A stretch of 64,000 nt of DNA from Brienomyrus brachyistius. Taxonomy: Eukaryota > Chordata > Actinopteri > Osteoglossiformes > Mormyridae. The position numbers and the translations under genes are program-made. The notes below the pieces were generated by a model. That model was given only the letters and a program-made list of their open reading frames with translations. It searched no databases and was not told the origin of the DNA. Shown here piece after piece: positions 1-12,300 of this stretch; the first letter of the stretch is position 1; each line of letters starts with the position of its first letter. Where the stretch lies: the NCBI RefSeq assembly GCF_023856365.1, contig NC_064539.1, positions 15,451,519-15,515,518 of the forward strand, read 5' to 3'.

Positions 1-2159
1 ACATTGCTTTTCTGGTTTGTTTTGGTGTGAACCAAGGTCATTTTGTTTTGATTTAAAAAAATGTGATGTGACTTTTGGTCATAAACTAAATGAGTCAATA
101 ATGCAATAATATTTACAGATTATTTTACCCTTAGGTATTTTTAAGAAAATTGATACAATATTAGTCAAACCAAAAGACTTTAAAGGTAAGGGCAACAAAA
201 ATAGTATTTTTCTTTAAAGGAGATTTTAAACTGAAGAGCACATCTCCCTCTGTTGGCAATAATGGGCAACTACAAAACTCCCCAAGTCAGCTAATCACTG
301 ACAGCATTCATGGTTTATAGAGCTAAAGGGACAGTCTCTTCAGAGGGAGAAATAAATAAAATCCTGCAAGAGTGGTAAAAATAAACTATTCTTCTATATA
401 CCTTTGAACAAATTCTCACTTTCTTGATTTCATAAGAATGTGCTGTGTCTGAATTGTGTCTTAATGGGTTGCCATTGTTAAATGTGGACACTATTTAACC
501 TGAGATTAGAGGGGTTAAGGACAAGAAGCACCTGAGAGTGACTGTTTGAAGCAGAACTTAAGTTTTGCTAATGGGGAGGGAGTTGGGTACTAAGAGGTCA
601 GTCTGCACAATTCTCATCTCATTCCTCATCGGTGAGGAATGTTGGAAGTGCCCTCTGAGAAGCTGACAAACTGGAAATAGTAGAAAATGGGAATATTTAT
701 TTACAACTATGGAGAAGTGCGTGATGCTGTCAATTAGCAACAAGCACATATACGCTCAGGACAGTGATTAATCTTGTCCATGTAACAGGGAAATTTTCTC
801 CAAATTTTGTTGATACACATCATTGAAACTGTTACTTTTGTGGTACATAATGACCTGCAAAATTTCCAAAATTTTAGGTTTAGGTCCATCAGGTGGGGAG
901 ATTAGGACTATCTAGGAGTTTTTACTACAATAGTGTTTCATAAACAATGTATTTTTTATGTATTTCAGAATTCTTTTGCTGCAGATGTCCTCTTGCTCCA
1001 GAATAAATGACTCAATATTTGTTTAAACTGGGGAAGCAAAATTAAACATAATGACATTAGTGTAAACAGTCCCTGTTAGAAGTCTCCATTTGAGGAGGTA
1101 TGTTATTTAGGCTATCTGAATTGCCCGATGAAGTTTATAAAAGTGTACTGCACCATTGTTTAATCACTGTTTTATTATATAACCACTTTTTAACTGCTTA
1201 TCCGAGTCAGGTTCATGGAATTTTATAACTTTAAATATACGATAGAGGGAAGCAGTTCAAAAGGTGGTAAGAGTCAGGTTCTGTTAGCAGTATTATACAA
1301 AATGCAATACTGTAACTACTGCTTTATTTGTTGTGATATGTATGCAGCATATGTCTGTCTTCTGATGACTTACAGTATCCTAGACGGGTCGGTGCTTGGG
1401 TCTAATCCCAGGGAGCACAGTGGTGAGCATAAGACACCCGTTTAATGGGTGCCACACCACCACAGGGCGCACAAATACACAAGCCACACATACATCTGTG
1501 TGTACTGCAGCTTCACATTCAAAGAGTAGAATTTACCATAGACAGTGACTACAATTCTCCCATTCCATTGTCTCAGACCATGCTGATCTATGACAAGATT
1601 TGGTTCTTATCCATGGTGTCTCAGACAGCTTATTTTGGATTGCTGAACACTTAGCCCCCCCAAGTAGATATCCACCCAACATGCATTTCCAACTGCTAAA
1701 GCTGGTCAGGGTCAGTGGGACCCCAGGGGCCTGGAGCATATTCCTGGCAGCACAGGGCACAGGGACAAAAGCGCAGGGACAAAAGCTGATATCATTATAA
1801 TAATGTATCTACTATAAATACATTTTTCACTATGTTCATTAACAGAGACGGACTTCTCAATAAATCAACATGCTGCTGAAATTCTGCAGTATTTTTTTAG
1901 CAATAAGTGATACAAATCATATTTCTAAAGTGTAACCTGAGAGAATAAACTCTCCTCTGAGTAACTGAATACTGCAGAAAGCAAAACTGAAAATTCCCTT
2001 GATCATCATTCCATGGCATTAGAAGAGCACTTCAACTTCATGAGTAAATTATTTACAGATAGTTTAACACAGAGGTTACTGAACTTACCCCAAACAGAAT
2101 CCCCTACAGTAAACTGCATCTCTCTGGGAATTTAAAAATAAGCTGCACCTCTCTCTGAA
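1..2159. other. AT-rich intergenic sequence, no gene recognised
   Basis: Read on both strands. Only short chance frames occur and none resembles a known domain. A piece near 1200-1500 has wording typical of dispersed fish repeats, but it is too degraded to bound. Confidence 0.5.
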
Positions 2160-2161
2160 TT

Positions 2162-2869
2162 TCACATACGATGCCAAACACACAAACTGTCTGCAGCAGA
2201 CAGGCAAACGTTGTGAGTCAGCTGGTGAAGAAGGGCCGCAAAGCCTGCGAACCCGCAGATGAAGTACCGATAGTAGACAGCAAATGCCAAGAAGCTACAC
2301 AGTTCTGTCTGTGGCTGTGAGACAGACCAATACTCCACTGCTGCCTCCTTCCCTGGGTCTATGGCGATGCCCAGGAACTGCATTTCCTACTGGAGGAGGA
2401 TGCACTTGTGAAGCACACCAAGAAGGATCTGAAGCACCTTGCCTTCAAGAGAGAGACCCATGTGGACAGCTATGGTCTCTTCATTCCAAGCATTCTGCTT
2501 GGCTGCTAAATAGAGCTGGACCTCATAGGGCTCCTACAGTTGCTCCCCACTGGATTTCATCAGCCTATCCAGTGCTTCCTGGATGGCAGGGGCAATGACG
2601 ACACTGCATGCATTGGGGGCTGTGGCCCGCCTTTCCAACTTGGGTTGTCTGGGAGTACTTGCTCAGTCTGTTCTCAGCTGGTCCGGCTCAGTAAGAAAAA
2701 ACCTGCTCCTCCTCTCTATCTCCAACTGGAGCACTGCGATTTCTTCTTCCAGGTCCCAGTCGAGTCTTCGGATGTTTGCTGGAGTGATTTCCTCAGCCAT
2801 CTTGCTCCAGACACCACTGTAGCATTGATGTGCCAGAGACATGAAGCTAACAACAGCTGGGTTTGCCAA
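2162..2869 (-). mobile_element. Decayed Ty3/gypsy-type retrotransposon fragment
   Basis: On the - strand, 2162-2383 translates to a piece resembling the end of a gypsy reverse transcriptase, where it joins RNase H. It has the FLAFAVYYRYFICGF pattern followed by an alanine/leucine stretch and LHQLT, comparable to the family's FLGFxNYYRRFI...PLxxLT. Upstream on the same strand (2663-2869) a charged, helical stretch that starts with Met resembles a gag N-terminus. The two pieces are only about 300 bp apart, so most of pol is missing, and no single frame joins them. This is a dead relic. No LTRs could be delimited. Confidence 0.6.
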
Positions 2870-2889
2870 AACACTCTTTTATTCTGAGC

Positions 2890-5800
2890 TCTTAATTGGA
2901 CTGTAATTTATCCAGAGACAAGGCATATGCCTTGCTACACCCTGAAGCAGGAACAATACGGAGGGAGTCAGACATTTTGACAAGGCATTAACACAAGATT
3001 GTGACATACTCAGACATGAAAAGGTACACGGGAGGCAGAAAAGATACGACTACACAATACCACAAAAATGCACTTCAGTGAAACGTCATCTGTCAAAGAC
3101 CAGTTGTACTTGGGTGCTAATACATACATACTAATACAATCATGTTAGAACAGACTTGCAGTGTGAGAGCACTGAAGCAGGACTGACTGTAACTTGCAAG
3201 CAAAAATGATTAACTTTTCTGCAAGAGACGTGTATGAAGTGTACCAGGTTTTAGCTTTTGTCTGAGCTGCAAGCAACCATCAGTCTGCTTTCTGGAGGGC
3301 CTGTGTCAAAGAACTCCTCCAGAAGCACCTCTGGTAGGTCCCGGATGATTCAAGCTGCTGTCCCAGTTAGCACGCGGCAAGCAAACTGGCCAAGTCTCAT
3401 GGAGGAGGGGGTCTGCATTGTTATGGGGCCGATAAGCCCTGTCAATGTGCCAGGAGGTGAAGCTGATAAAAAAGGAGCATCAGCAGATGTATGGATGCAC
3501 ATAGGAGGCAGATCCTGAAGCCTAAATGAGTTACTTGGATAGGGAGGCGTTGTGGGACAGGGGGTAAGAGGACTCCTGGTTATTGGGTGATGTGGGAAGA
3601 CAAAAAAAGGTCAGAAAAGAGACAGACAAGGAAAAGACAAATGATTCTTTTTTAAAACATTCTTTTGACATCCGTTTTTGTTATCTATATGTAATTTGCG
3701 TCTTATTTATCTTATGATGGAGTCTTTCTTCAATGAATCAGATATTTCTTAATACTGTACTTAAGATAAGAGTTTGGGGTATTCAGAAAGTAAAGTTTAC
3801 TAATTGCTAACCTTCAAAAAATGTGGTTTGCTCCTTACAGAATAAGGATACCTGAGACAAATAATAGTTATTCTGTGGAGACTGCTAAAGGTGTTGCCCT
3901 GATTCTCCCCCAGGTCTTCCAAACTCCAGGCTGAATGCAGTGTGATATTTGACAAGGAAGTAATATGTATTTATGGTTTATTCACATACGGCAGCATGAA
4001 ATACTGCAGCAACAAAAAATCCCATATTGGGTCATACTATTGTAACAGAAGAAATTGATAGTAAAGGCTCCACTTTAATAAGCAACTATCTTAGTTGAAT
4101 TATAGTTTTTCTTTTTAAGTTTAATATTCTCCAGGAACCTTTTTCCAGATATGTGGGATTTGATTGTATAGCAGATAATACCAAGGCTTAGTAGCAGTGG
4201 ACATTGTGCAGGTCTCAGCTTTCTGTTTTAAAGCAAATCAGTTAAATCAAAGGAAACCCGATACCCTTGCTTTCCGCCATTATCTCTGCTGTAAGACGTT
4301 CTGTTCTTTCTGAGTGACCACAGTCCTCATTAGCCTGTGCCCTCCAGAGGGCGCAGGGATCACTGCAGAGGTCCCCAGACTGGGCCATAATTAATGCCAT
4401 TTGCACAGGGCAAAACAAAAACAGCAACTTAACAGTGATGCTTTCAGAGGGCTTGAAGAAAACCTTCCAACTTCAATACAGGTCTGCCCACTGCAGTGTT
4501 TATTCACCTCTACTGACTGATTGCTTGTCTAGGACCCCATGTGAGTTCATGACACTGAGTGGATGTTGATCTGCTCGCTGCCCTTGTTCACCTGCCACAG
4601 TGGCTGATTAGAGCCCTTTGTTACCTGGTCACAGGGAGATTATGTAACAAACCGGTCACATTACACATCTGTGTCAATTTGGACAGGTCAACAAAGCTAG
4701 TCCACAAATTATGTCTGGTTACAGTTTTATCCTCCTACCAGCCTCATAAATAACCTGTCATTGTCATGGCTTGGCATGGAATAAAGACGATCCATGGCGC
4801 AGCTTGCGGGCAAGAGGGGTTTTAAAAAAATATATTTAACAAACCAGAAAACAAAGGTATCACAGGGAGTCAAAACAAGTAGGAGAGCAAGCAAACATCT
4901 ATGGAGAACAGGCAACAAAAGCAACAATAGGCATGGAAACAAGGAGAAGAAATACATGGCGAAACAGCAAATAACAGAAAAGGCTCCAACGCAAAGGCAA
5001 AGGCCTACTGAAGACTAGAACAGGCAGGCACTTAAATACACACATGACAAGAAGTAACGAGGGACCGGTGTGGACACTTAACAATCACTTAGGACTAGGA
5101 ATACTGAAGCACAGGCGAGGGCAACTGGCGGCTACCAAAAGGCTGAAACACCAAGATAGACTAGAATTACAAAGGTAACTGAACATTACTATAAGCAGGG
5201 AGCAAAACAATGAGCCATACAGAAGAACACCAAATAATGACCAAGCGTTAAATTATAAACCCACAACAAAAAGGAATCCTGAATGACACCTGAATGATGC
5301 AGCCCATTAAGCCACATGGTGACCCAGGGAATGGGAGAACACACTAGGAACCAAGAACAAACATGATGGCCAGCGGCACCTGCTGGCCAAAACAGGGAAC
5401 TGACATACAGAAAGGGGCAAGACGGAGACTGGCTCTGACTGCCACAGATCTTGATGTCTGCTAGCAAACCTAAAGCAGGGAATCTCTACTTCATGCAACA
5501 AAAGTTCAAGTTGATCAGCTTGATTGTGAACATTAACTATGACATTCTTATGTTTGCCTCCCTCACTCACATGTCACGGAGAGAAGAGACCGATTGTTAA
5601 TTTGTTATGCTTGTTATTTATAAGCCTGATCACTTTCTCCCTTAAAAATAAAAACTTAATAGCATAAATAAATAGTATTACAGGTAGTGTCCTTGCTTGT
5701 GGAATCCACAATGAGATTGTTCTGAAATATGAGGGTGCAGAATTTACAGTAAACGTCAAATTCTGCTTCACTGTTGAGTTCAGAATAAAAATTTTCATTT

Positions 5801-6840
5801 TCATATATTTATATACAATCCTTCACTACAAATGGGTTTGTTAAATAACTGACTCCTAAAATCCATGTGAGGAATGCTCTCTGGGATTATCAGAGCTCCA
5901 AACAAAAAAAAAAAAACATTTCCTGTTTGTCTGACATTCCAGCCAAAACAAATATAAACATGAAGCCAAATTCCCAATTGTGTCAGATTCAGTTAATGAA
6001 ATTCTGTGCAGCCTGTGAGAGACCGATGATGAAAATATTACAGATTTAAACCTCTGGATGTAGCTTTTATGGAGATATCCTGTTGTGTACATGAATAAGT
6101 CAAACTTCTGATCTGGGAATGGCCCAGTCGGTACAAGTATCCCAATCAGGTCCAGATTTTATCTTGGGTGATGTCAGTAGTCAGCGCTGGTGGGGGGTGC
6201 CATTTTAGGAATGGGATCAAATTGACTAAGTGCAACATCAGTATTTCCTATTGACCTGTCAGATACTTCATTTCGACAGCAACAGCTCTGCTATGCATTG
6301 CCATATGACTGGTGGTGAATGATTGGCACGGTGTTTAGGTGCTAGAAGAGTGGATGTCGAAATTAAGGCATTACAGCAAGCATTGAGAATTGGGGATTGA
6401 GAATTGGGCTTTGAAAGCTGCAAAAAAACATGCAGCTTTGGCCAAGCAAATTAATAACAGAAAATGATCATTATTTATGGTTGCTAAGATGTAATCATTA
6501 CACTGATAACCACAGCAAGGCGGTGTAATGCATCGTGTAGCACAGGGCAGCATTTAGCCAAATCGTGGACCAGCCCCTGAGAGACAGCATTCCACCAGTT
6601 TAATACAAAAGACATGCACCAGGGTTAGAGATTCCCATTGCTGCTCGTATTTAAATGTTCAAAATTTGAGGCATGAGGTTACTTGTGTGTTATGTAGAAT
6701 ATACTTTTTATTTATATATGTTAAATGTTAAACGTATATAGATAATATATTTCATACATATTATACTTTTTTAATCATATATATTTTTTATTAATTTTAT
6801 GATATTTTTTATTAATTTTATGAGATTTATATATATATAT
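2890..6840. other. Intergenic sequence without recognised gene
   Basis: No exon with credible homology was found. The 3258-3518 stretch is open on + but unrecognised. About 4790-5480 is purine-rich on +, with short repetitive wording like that of LTR-element flanks; this is a weak impression only. 6700-6840 is nearly pure A/T. Confidence 0.4.
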
Positions 6841-6851
6841 GGTATAATAGA

Positions 6852-7018
6852 AACCAAATATTCGGTCTCATGCTTAGACTCTTCAGTTCTGAGTAAAGTA
6901 AGAATAATTTCCAAAGGTTTGTCGCACAAAGAAAGGGGGCTGCAGGTCAATTGTCATTGTCATTTTCATTCCATATATAACGTGTGTTGACGCAAGTCAG
7001 CTTAACAGGATCGTCCGG
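6852..7018 (+). other. Relic of torsin 5' flank, first exon missing
   Basis: 6852-6917 closely matches 20019-20087, the sequence just before the TOR1A-like first exon of torsin copy B; both contain TTCAGTTCTGAGTAAAGTAA. 6971-7018 matches about 20470-20510, inside the intron after that exon. The exon at 20090-20288 has no counterpart between the two matching blocks. Copy A therefore kept the flank and lost the exon. Homology was judged by eye. Confidence 0.6.
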
Positions 7019-7239
7019 CTATTGAGAGCAGCGGCGCTCACACAGACAGCTGGGGGGTGTTTTCAGTACGTGCATTACTCGTTTAGCCGGATGTACTTGC
7101 TGACGATTTCTCATGATCCTGGATCTGTCGGTTTTTCGAATCTCTTGCTGGATGTGTTGTGATAGCAGCACATCCAAGCCCACAAACCTGCTCGGATCAG
7201 GTTTGTTCTACGTAAACCAAGATTACCTCACACACTTAA

Positions 7240-7474
7240 TCAGTGTCCATGCATGGAAATCCGTTCAGCCATGGCCTCGCCATTCATGGATGAGCGACCA
7301 ATTGATATCGGTGCGCAAATTATAAGAAGAGAATTTCATACAGAGAGGGTTTTGCGCGATCGGCAAGATTCTTTATTGCTCCCGAAGGAAATTCTTTGCC
7401 AAAGATACCGCTTTAGCCGAGGGGGAATATTGTGCCTCAAAGATTTATTAGCACCTTATATTTTATCCAATTAG
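7240..7474 (+). mobile_element. PIF/Harbinger transposase N-terminal fragment (HARBI1-like)
   Basis: The + frame at 7253-7474 contains DIGAQIIRREF, followed by an RERVxRDR-like stretch, an LxxPxEILxxRYRFSRGGI block and LLAPYI. This is the characteristic opening of Harbinger nucleases. It stops after about 70 residues, so the catalytic DDE part is absent. The fragment lies in the sequence that separates the relic torsin 5' flank from exon 1 of copy A. It is a non-functional remnant. Confidence 0.7.
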
Positions 7475-8012
7475 CATAGTTGTTATCGGGAGCTGGTTTA
7501 GAAAGCACATGATCCGAAAAACACAATTTTAGAGGTCACAGTTGAGGGCGAGGCAAGCATATTGGGGGAATGTCCCTCAGAAATCACAGCCTAAGGTGAA
7601 TGACGTGTGCTTTTCATTATATTAGTATTAAGGTTGTAAATCTGTTATAAAAAGTGCATTGCGCCTAATTTTTATGTAATTATGTCTATGATATACTACT
7701 ACAGTAAATCAAATACTTTATTACTTTATTCTATTTATTCTAAATACAAGTTCTATTTAATTTTCCTAAACAGTTTTTTTTCAGTTGTCCCACTTTACCA
7801 AATTAACTAGGAAAATTGGGACAGTATGTTTCAGGTAATGTGGGACAAGTTTATAGGCTCTCCCAAGAAGAGAGTAAGTACACATTTGTCAGGAGCCCCA
7901 ACTCCTAAATATATTCAGTAACTATACATATAATATGATATATAAATAATTATATTTATTTATGAAATGGGAAAAAATTGCCAACTTGAATTTGTTCAAT
8001 TGTTTTAGTGTA

Positions 8013-8047
8013 TAGAATAGAATAGAATAGAATAGAATAGAATAGAA
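8013..8047. repeat. (TAGAA)n microsatellite
   Basis: About seven copies of the pentamer TAGAA. They run into a segment (GCCTTTATTGTCATTATAC) common at the ends of fish interspersed repeats. Confidence 0.85.
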
Positions 8048-8211
8048 AGCCTTTATTGTCATTATACTGGAGCACGGATGCTACTTGATAGGAAATGAAG
8101 AGCTGCATTCAGTAAGTACAATGAACACTACTCCCGGGTTTTAATTTGTCGGACACTTTTTGTCAGCTATCTTTTCTGGTTTGGGCCGCTTTTGATGCAT
8201 TTCCTTTAGTA

Positions 8212-8413
8212 CAGTGGTTGTCAAACTCGGTCCTCTGGACCCACTGCCCTGCTTGTTTTCCAGCTATCCCTGCCCCACACACTGCTGATTACCTGGATCA
8301 GGTGTGTTCAGTCAATCAGAAGCTGAAAGACAGCTGGGACTTGTGTGTGGGGCTGGGATAGCAGGAAAACAAGCAGGGCAGTGGGGCCCGAGGACCGACT
8401 TTGAGAACCACTG
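8212..8413. mobile_element. hAT-type palindromic MITE with perfect 8-bp target duplication
   Basis: The 202-bp element begins CAGTGGTTGTCAAACT and ends with the near-complement, finishing AACCACTG. Almost the whole element folds back on itself. It is flanked on both sides by the identical 8-mer CTTTAGTA (8204-8211 and 8414-8421), the target-site length of hAT elements. It has no coding capacity. Confidence 0.9.
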
Positions 8414-8629
8414 CTTTAGTACGTATTAATTAAATCTTTGAGTTCATCATACCCCTCTAGTAAAAGGTCCTGCTCGGATTGCGTGAAAAATTGTGCCCTG
8501 TTTTTTACATCTTGTGGAAGCCAATGAGAGACTTGCGGATCAAGTTTACTAGACTCGATATGCAGTACATGGGCTTTTCAAGCAGCGCGGGCATGTGCAG
8601 TCATCGCGGATGGATGGATCCAGCAAGAC

Positions 8630-8822
8630 CAGCGGTGTCCAATCTTATCCGCAAAGGGCCGGTGTGTATGCAGGTTTTTGGGATAACCTGTAGGTCAGGT
8701 GTTCAAACCCAGGTGTGAGGACTATACAGCCAATCAGTCCTCTAATTAGTAATCTAATTAGGGATTTGCAGCGAAAACTCGCATACACACCGGCCCTTTG
8801 TGGATAAGATTGGACACCCCTG
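8630..8822. mobile_element. hAT-type palindromic MITE, second family
   Basis: The ends are complementary: CAGCGGTGTCCAATCTTATC at the left, GATAAGATTGGACACCCCTG at the right. The flanking 8-mers are AGCAAGAC and AGCTAGAC, a target duplication with one mismatch. It is non-coding and unrelated in its interior to the MITE at 8212-8413. Confidence 0.85.
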
Positions 8823-9059
8823 AGCTAGACTAACCCACAGGTGCTAAACACAGGTAGACTGAGGTAGACTAAACACAGGTGCGTTTGAAAAACCGACTTA
8901 TGCCGGATGAGTCTCATTGGCATCAACTCATCTAGGATGTGGCATCTGATCTCTGATGATTGAACGGAAAAATGACCCCCCGGAGTGCATTCATTAAACT
9001 GGTATTGATCAATATCAACATTATTATCGATATTATCAATAGGCCTACTTCGATCGGTC

Positions 9060-9219
9060 CGCCCACCATTAGTGACTCCGGGTGTGACAGTCGGTGCGTC
9101 ACTAGTGAGACCTGGAAAGAGCACAAATAGTTTCCCCACTTCCGTAGCTGTTCTTTTTTTGTATATGCACGGCATATACCGGTTATTTTATTTTAAAAGA
9201 TAAATTATAAGCCGTAAAA
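9060..9219 (+). promoter_or_regulatory. Conserved 5' flank / 5' UTR of torsin copy A
   Basis: This stretch is highly similar to 20590-20726 before exon 1b of copy B. Shared blocks include GACAGTCGGTGCGTCA and CTTCCGTAGCTGTT, then a TATGCACGGC block just before the start codon. Conservation up to the ATG suggests a shared promoter or 5' UTR. The transcription start is not visible. Confidence 0.45.
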
Positions 9220-9397
9220 ATGCAAAAAACATTAATTGCACTGTTTTTACTACCGGCCGTGTTAGTTGATGTTAATGCATTTGAACCATTTACAGCAGCG
9301 AGAAAAGTTTTGGAAGAAATTGCACAATTAAGCAAGACTGCATACAGTTTTTTTCCAGAAACATGCCATGACTCGTGGATTAATTTCAATTCAACAG
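9220..9397 (+). CDS. Torsin copy A exon 1 (signal peptide)
   Basis: The start is ATG at 9220 in an A-rich context, and the donor is CAACAG|GTGGGT. It encodes 59 residues plus one base. A hydrophobic signal peptide ([20 protein letters not shown]) is followed by FEPFT, matching the VEPIS position of human TOR1A, and a short amphipathic stretch. It has one cysteine (PETC) where TOR1A and the other copy-B exon have a CC pair. It resembles exon 1b of copy B. Confidence 0.85.
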
Positions 9398-12300
9398 GTG
9401 GGTATAATAACCAGCAGGATATTTTACAGAACAGATACGTAGCTGTTTCATTTGTCCCACTAAGCCGTCTTTGTACTTTTAAGAAGTTAGCTATGGGTGA
9501 CTTGCGGTAGGTCGCTATATACTATAGTGACCCATATATTTTCCTCCGGAAAATGAAATAGACCTTAATTTTAATTTTTTAATTTTATTTTTACAACAAC
9601 ACAGTATGTTATTGCAGGGCTTTAGATAACCGGCTTTTCTGCATTATACGGACATTATTTTCGCTCACAATTCGACAAGCAAATTAGTAGTATGACTACA
9701 TAATTACGTAGTGATATTAAATGAAAACATTTGCTATAGTAAATTAAAGCGTTTTAGTAATCAGTGTTATTTTCATTAAAATAAAAAGACGCCGATTTAA
9801 AATATAGATGGCGGGCGTATTAAGTACTTATTTATTTGCTGACCTTAATGCTACCTCTTATCTTATAAAATGATATAGCCACATTGGCTGAATGCACATT
9901 TTATTCTTATTGTCACCCAATGTCACCTTTAACGGGTGATTGATAGTTCTTTATTGGAATCGGTCATTGATTGAAAATTTCAAAACTCTCACAGGGCTCC
10001 AAGTCGACCTTGAGCAGAAGCTCTTCGGGCAGCACATAGCGTCAAAGGTTTTACTGAAGGCAGTTACCGACTTTGTAAACAACAAGAATCCCAAAAAGCC
10101 TCTTGTCCTTTCACTCAATGGATTGGTGGGAACTGGGAAGAGCTTCGTCAGCCAACTCATAGCCTCCAGTATCTACAAAAAAGGAATGTCCAGCAGCTTT
10201 GTGCACCAGTTCGTGGCCACTGTTAACTTTCCACTTTCAAGTGAAATTGACACCTACAAAGTAAGAACTGGAGGGTAATACTGGCAGATATTGCACATAA
10301 CCCATGCTGAATTCCTTATTTATGTGACGCAGTGGCTGTAGTTGACTGTGAATTTGGATTACGTATTTCAGTACCAATCGAGCTATGATAACTTCCAGGT
10401 TTCACATTATTGTAGTGCGCGTGTCCATCCTGACTCTCCTGGCTTTCACTGACATGCATTCCTCCTGCTTTCTTATGGTGGTTCCGTAGACCCAGCTGCA
10501 GCAGTGGATCAAAGGGAATGTGTTCAAGTGTGCTCGCTCTATGTTTATATTTGATGAAATGGACAAGATGCCCACTGGACTTATTGACAGCATTAAGCCA
10601 TTCCTGGATTACTATGACAACCTGGGTGGTGTGTCCTATAGACAAGCTATTTTCATTTTTCTTAGGTGAGTAACTTAAGTAGAATTCTTTTGTTTGTCTG
10701 CTGTTGTTTGATTCCTCTGGTATGAATGTGTCACACCCTGCTAGCCCGATCCTCCTGTGTGCCACGCCCCCTCGTTAACCTCGTGTGGAATCCCGGTGTC
10801 GTCAGCTGTTTCGAGTTGTTTCATTAGTCCTGTATATTTAAGTCCGCGTCAGAATATATTCCCCCAGTACTGTCATTGACGTCTCAGCCTCGTTAGTGGT
10901 CTCCCCGGTCTCCTCTATAATAAATCCCGAGTTGTGCCCTCGGTGTATTGTAATAGAATGCTGAATTTGCGACAGTTAAGACTGAAATGGATCATTCTAT
11001 TTTGGTAGAATATTAGTTTTAATTGAATTTATCCTACCAAGGAGAGAAAGAGGCAACAGATTCCATCTAACAATGTCCTCTATGACCTTATGAAAATCTA
11101 GAAAATCTTCAGTATTGAGGGATACATTTACCCCTAGATACTTAAAGCCTTTCTGCGCCCAATCAAAAGGAGAGAGAGTGGTGAACCCACAAGAGAAGCA
11201 GTTGACTTTGAAATCGATTCTATATCCAGAAATTTCCCCAAATTTTTAAATAATATTTAATACAGCAGGTTCAGAAAACTGGTTCTGAAAGACAAAGTAA
11301 AATGTAATCTGTGTATAGTGAGATTTTATTTTGTATACTTACAATATCAACTCCCAAGACAGCCTGACTGGCACATATGGCCTCTGCCAGAGGCTTCATG
11401 GCTAAATAAAAGAGGGGACAGAGGGCATCCCTGTCGACAGCCTCTGGACAATTCAGACCTCTCTGAAAGGATACCATTCATACACATATGTGCGCTGGGC
11501 TTTCTATACAAGGTCCTATAACATATATTATATTAATATCTATATATTAATCCAATTTATGAATGTGCTACCCAAATTTAGATAATACGGAGAACAAATA
11601 TGTCCATTCTATTGTATTGAAAGCCTTCTCTCTATCCGAGGGTACTATTAAAGTTTTAAGTTTATTACGATTTGAATAGTCAGTAATATTAAGAAGTTTG
11701 ACCCGTATCTATCTTTTACAAAACCAGTCTGATCTGGATTTAGCAGGAAAGGTAAAACATTTTTCCAATCACCTTGTGATTAATTTAGCTAAGATTTTAA
11801 AATCAACTGAAAGCAATGAGATTGGTCGATATGAAACACGGAGCGACTATCCGGTCTCTCCGCTCGGCTATCCGCTGCAGCAGCCTCCGGAGATTCTCAC
11901 GCACCTCCGCTAAGAGGTATGCGTCTCCACCTGGGGACATCCGCGCCAGAAGGTCGCCACACTTACTGGCCACCTCCAGCGCCACCGGGTCCTCCTGGAC
12001 CTCAGGTTGTTTGAGCTAATATATTACTTTTTGCAGCAGACCGAGATACTGGCTCTCGGTCTGCTGCGGAATGTTGGTTTGCGGGTCGGTCATTCTGTCA
12101 GGATCCACGGGAGGACCAGCAGGCAGGCAGCGTGGAAGGAGGAGGCGGGTAGGCAGGATAGCAGGATAACAGGGTTTACTTGGGGAGACAAAGGAGCAGA
12201 CCATCAACGGGGAACCGGGAACAGAACGGAGGGACAAAATAAGCACAATGGCAGAAGCCAGGACAGGACCTGAGACAGATCAGGGAACGCAGACAGGCAA

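Noticed and set aside
5189..5570. Overlapping - strand frames of 87-92 codons
   Set aside because: No recognised motif and no partner exons; probably chance or old repeat sequence.
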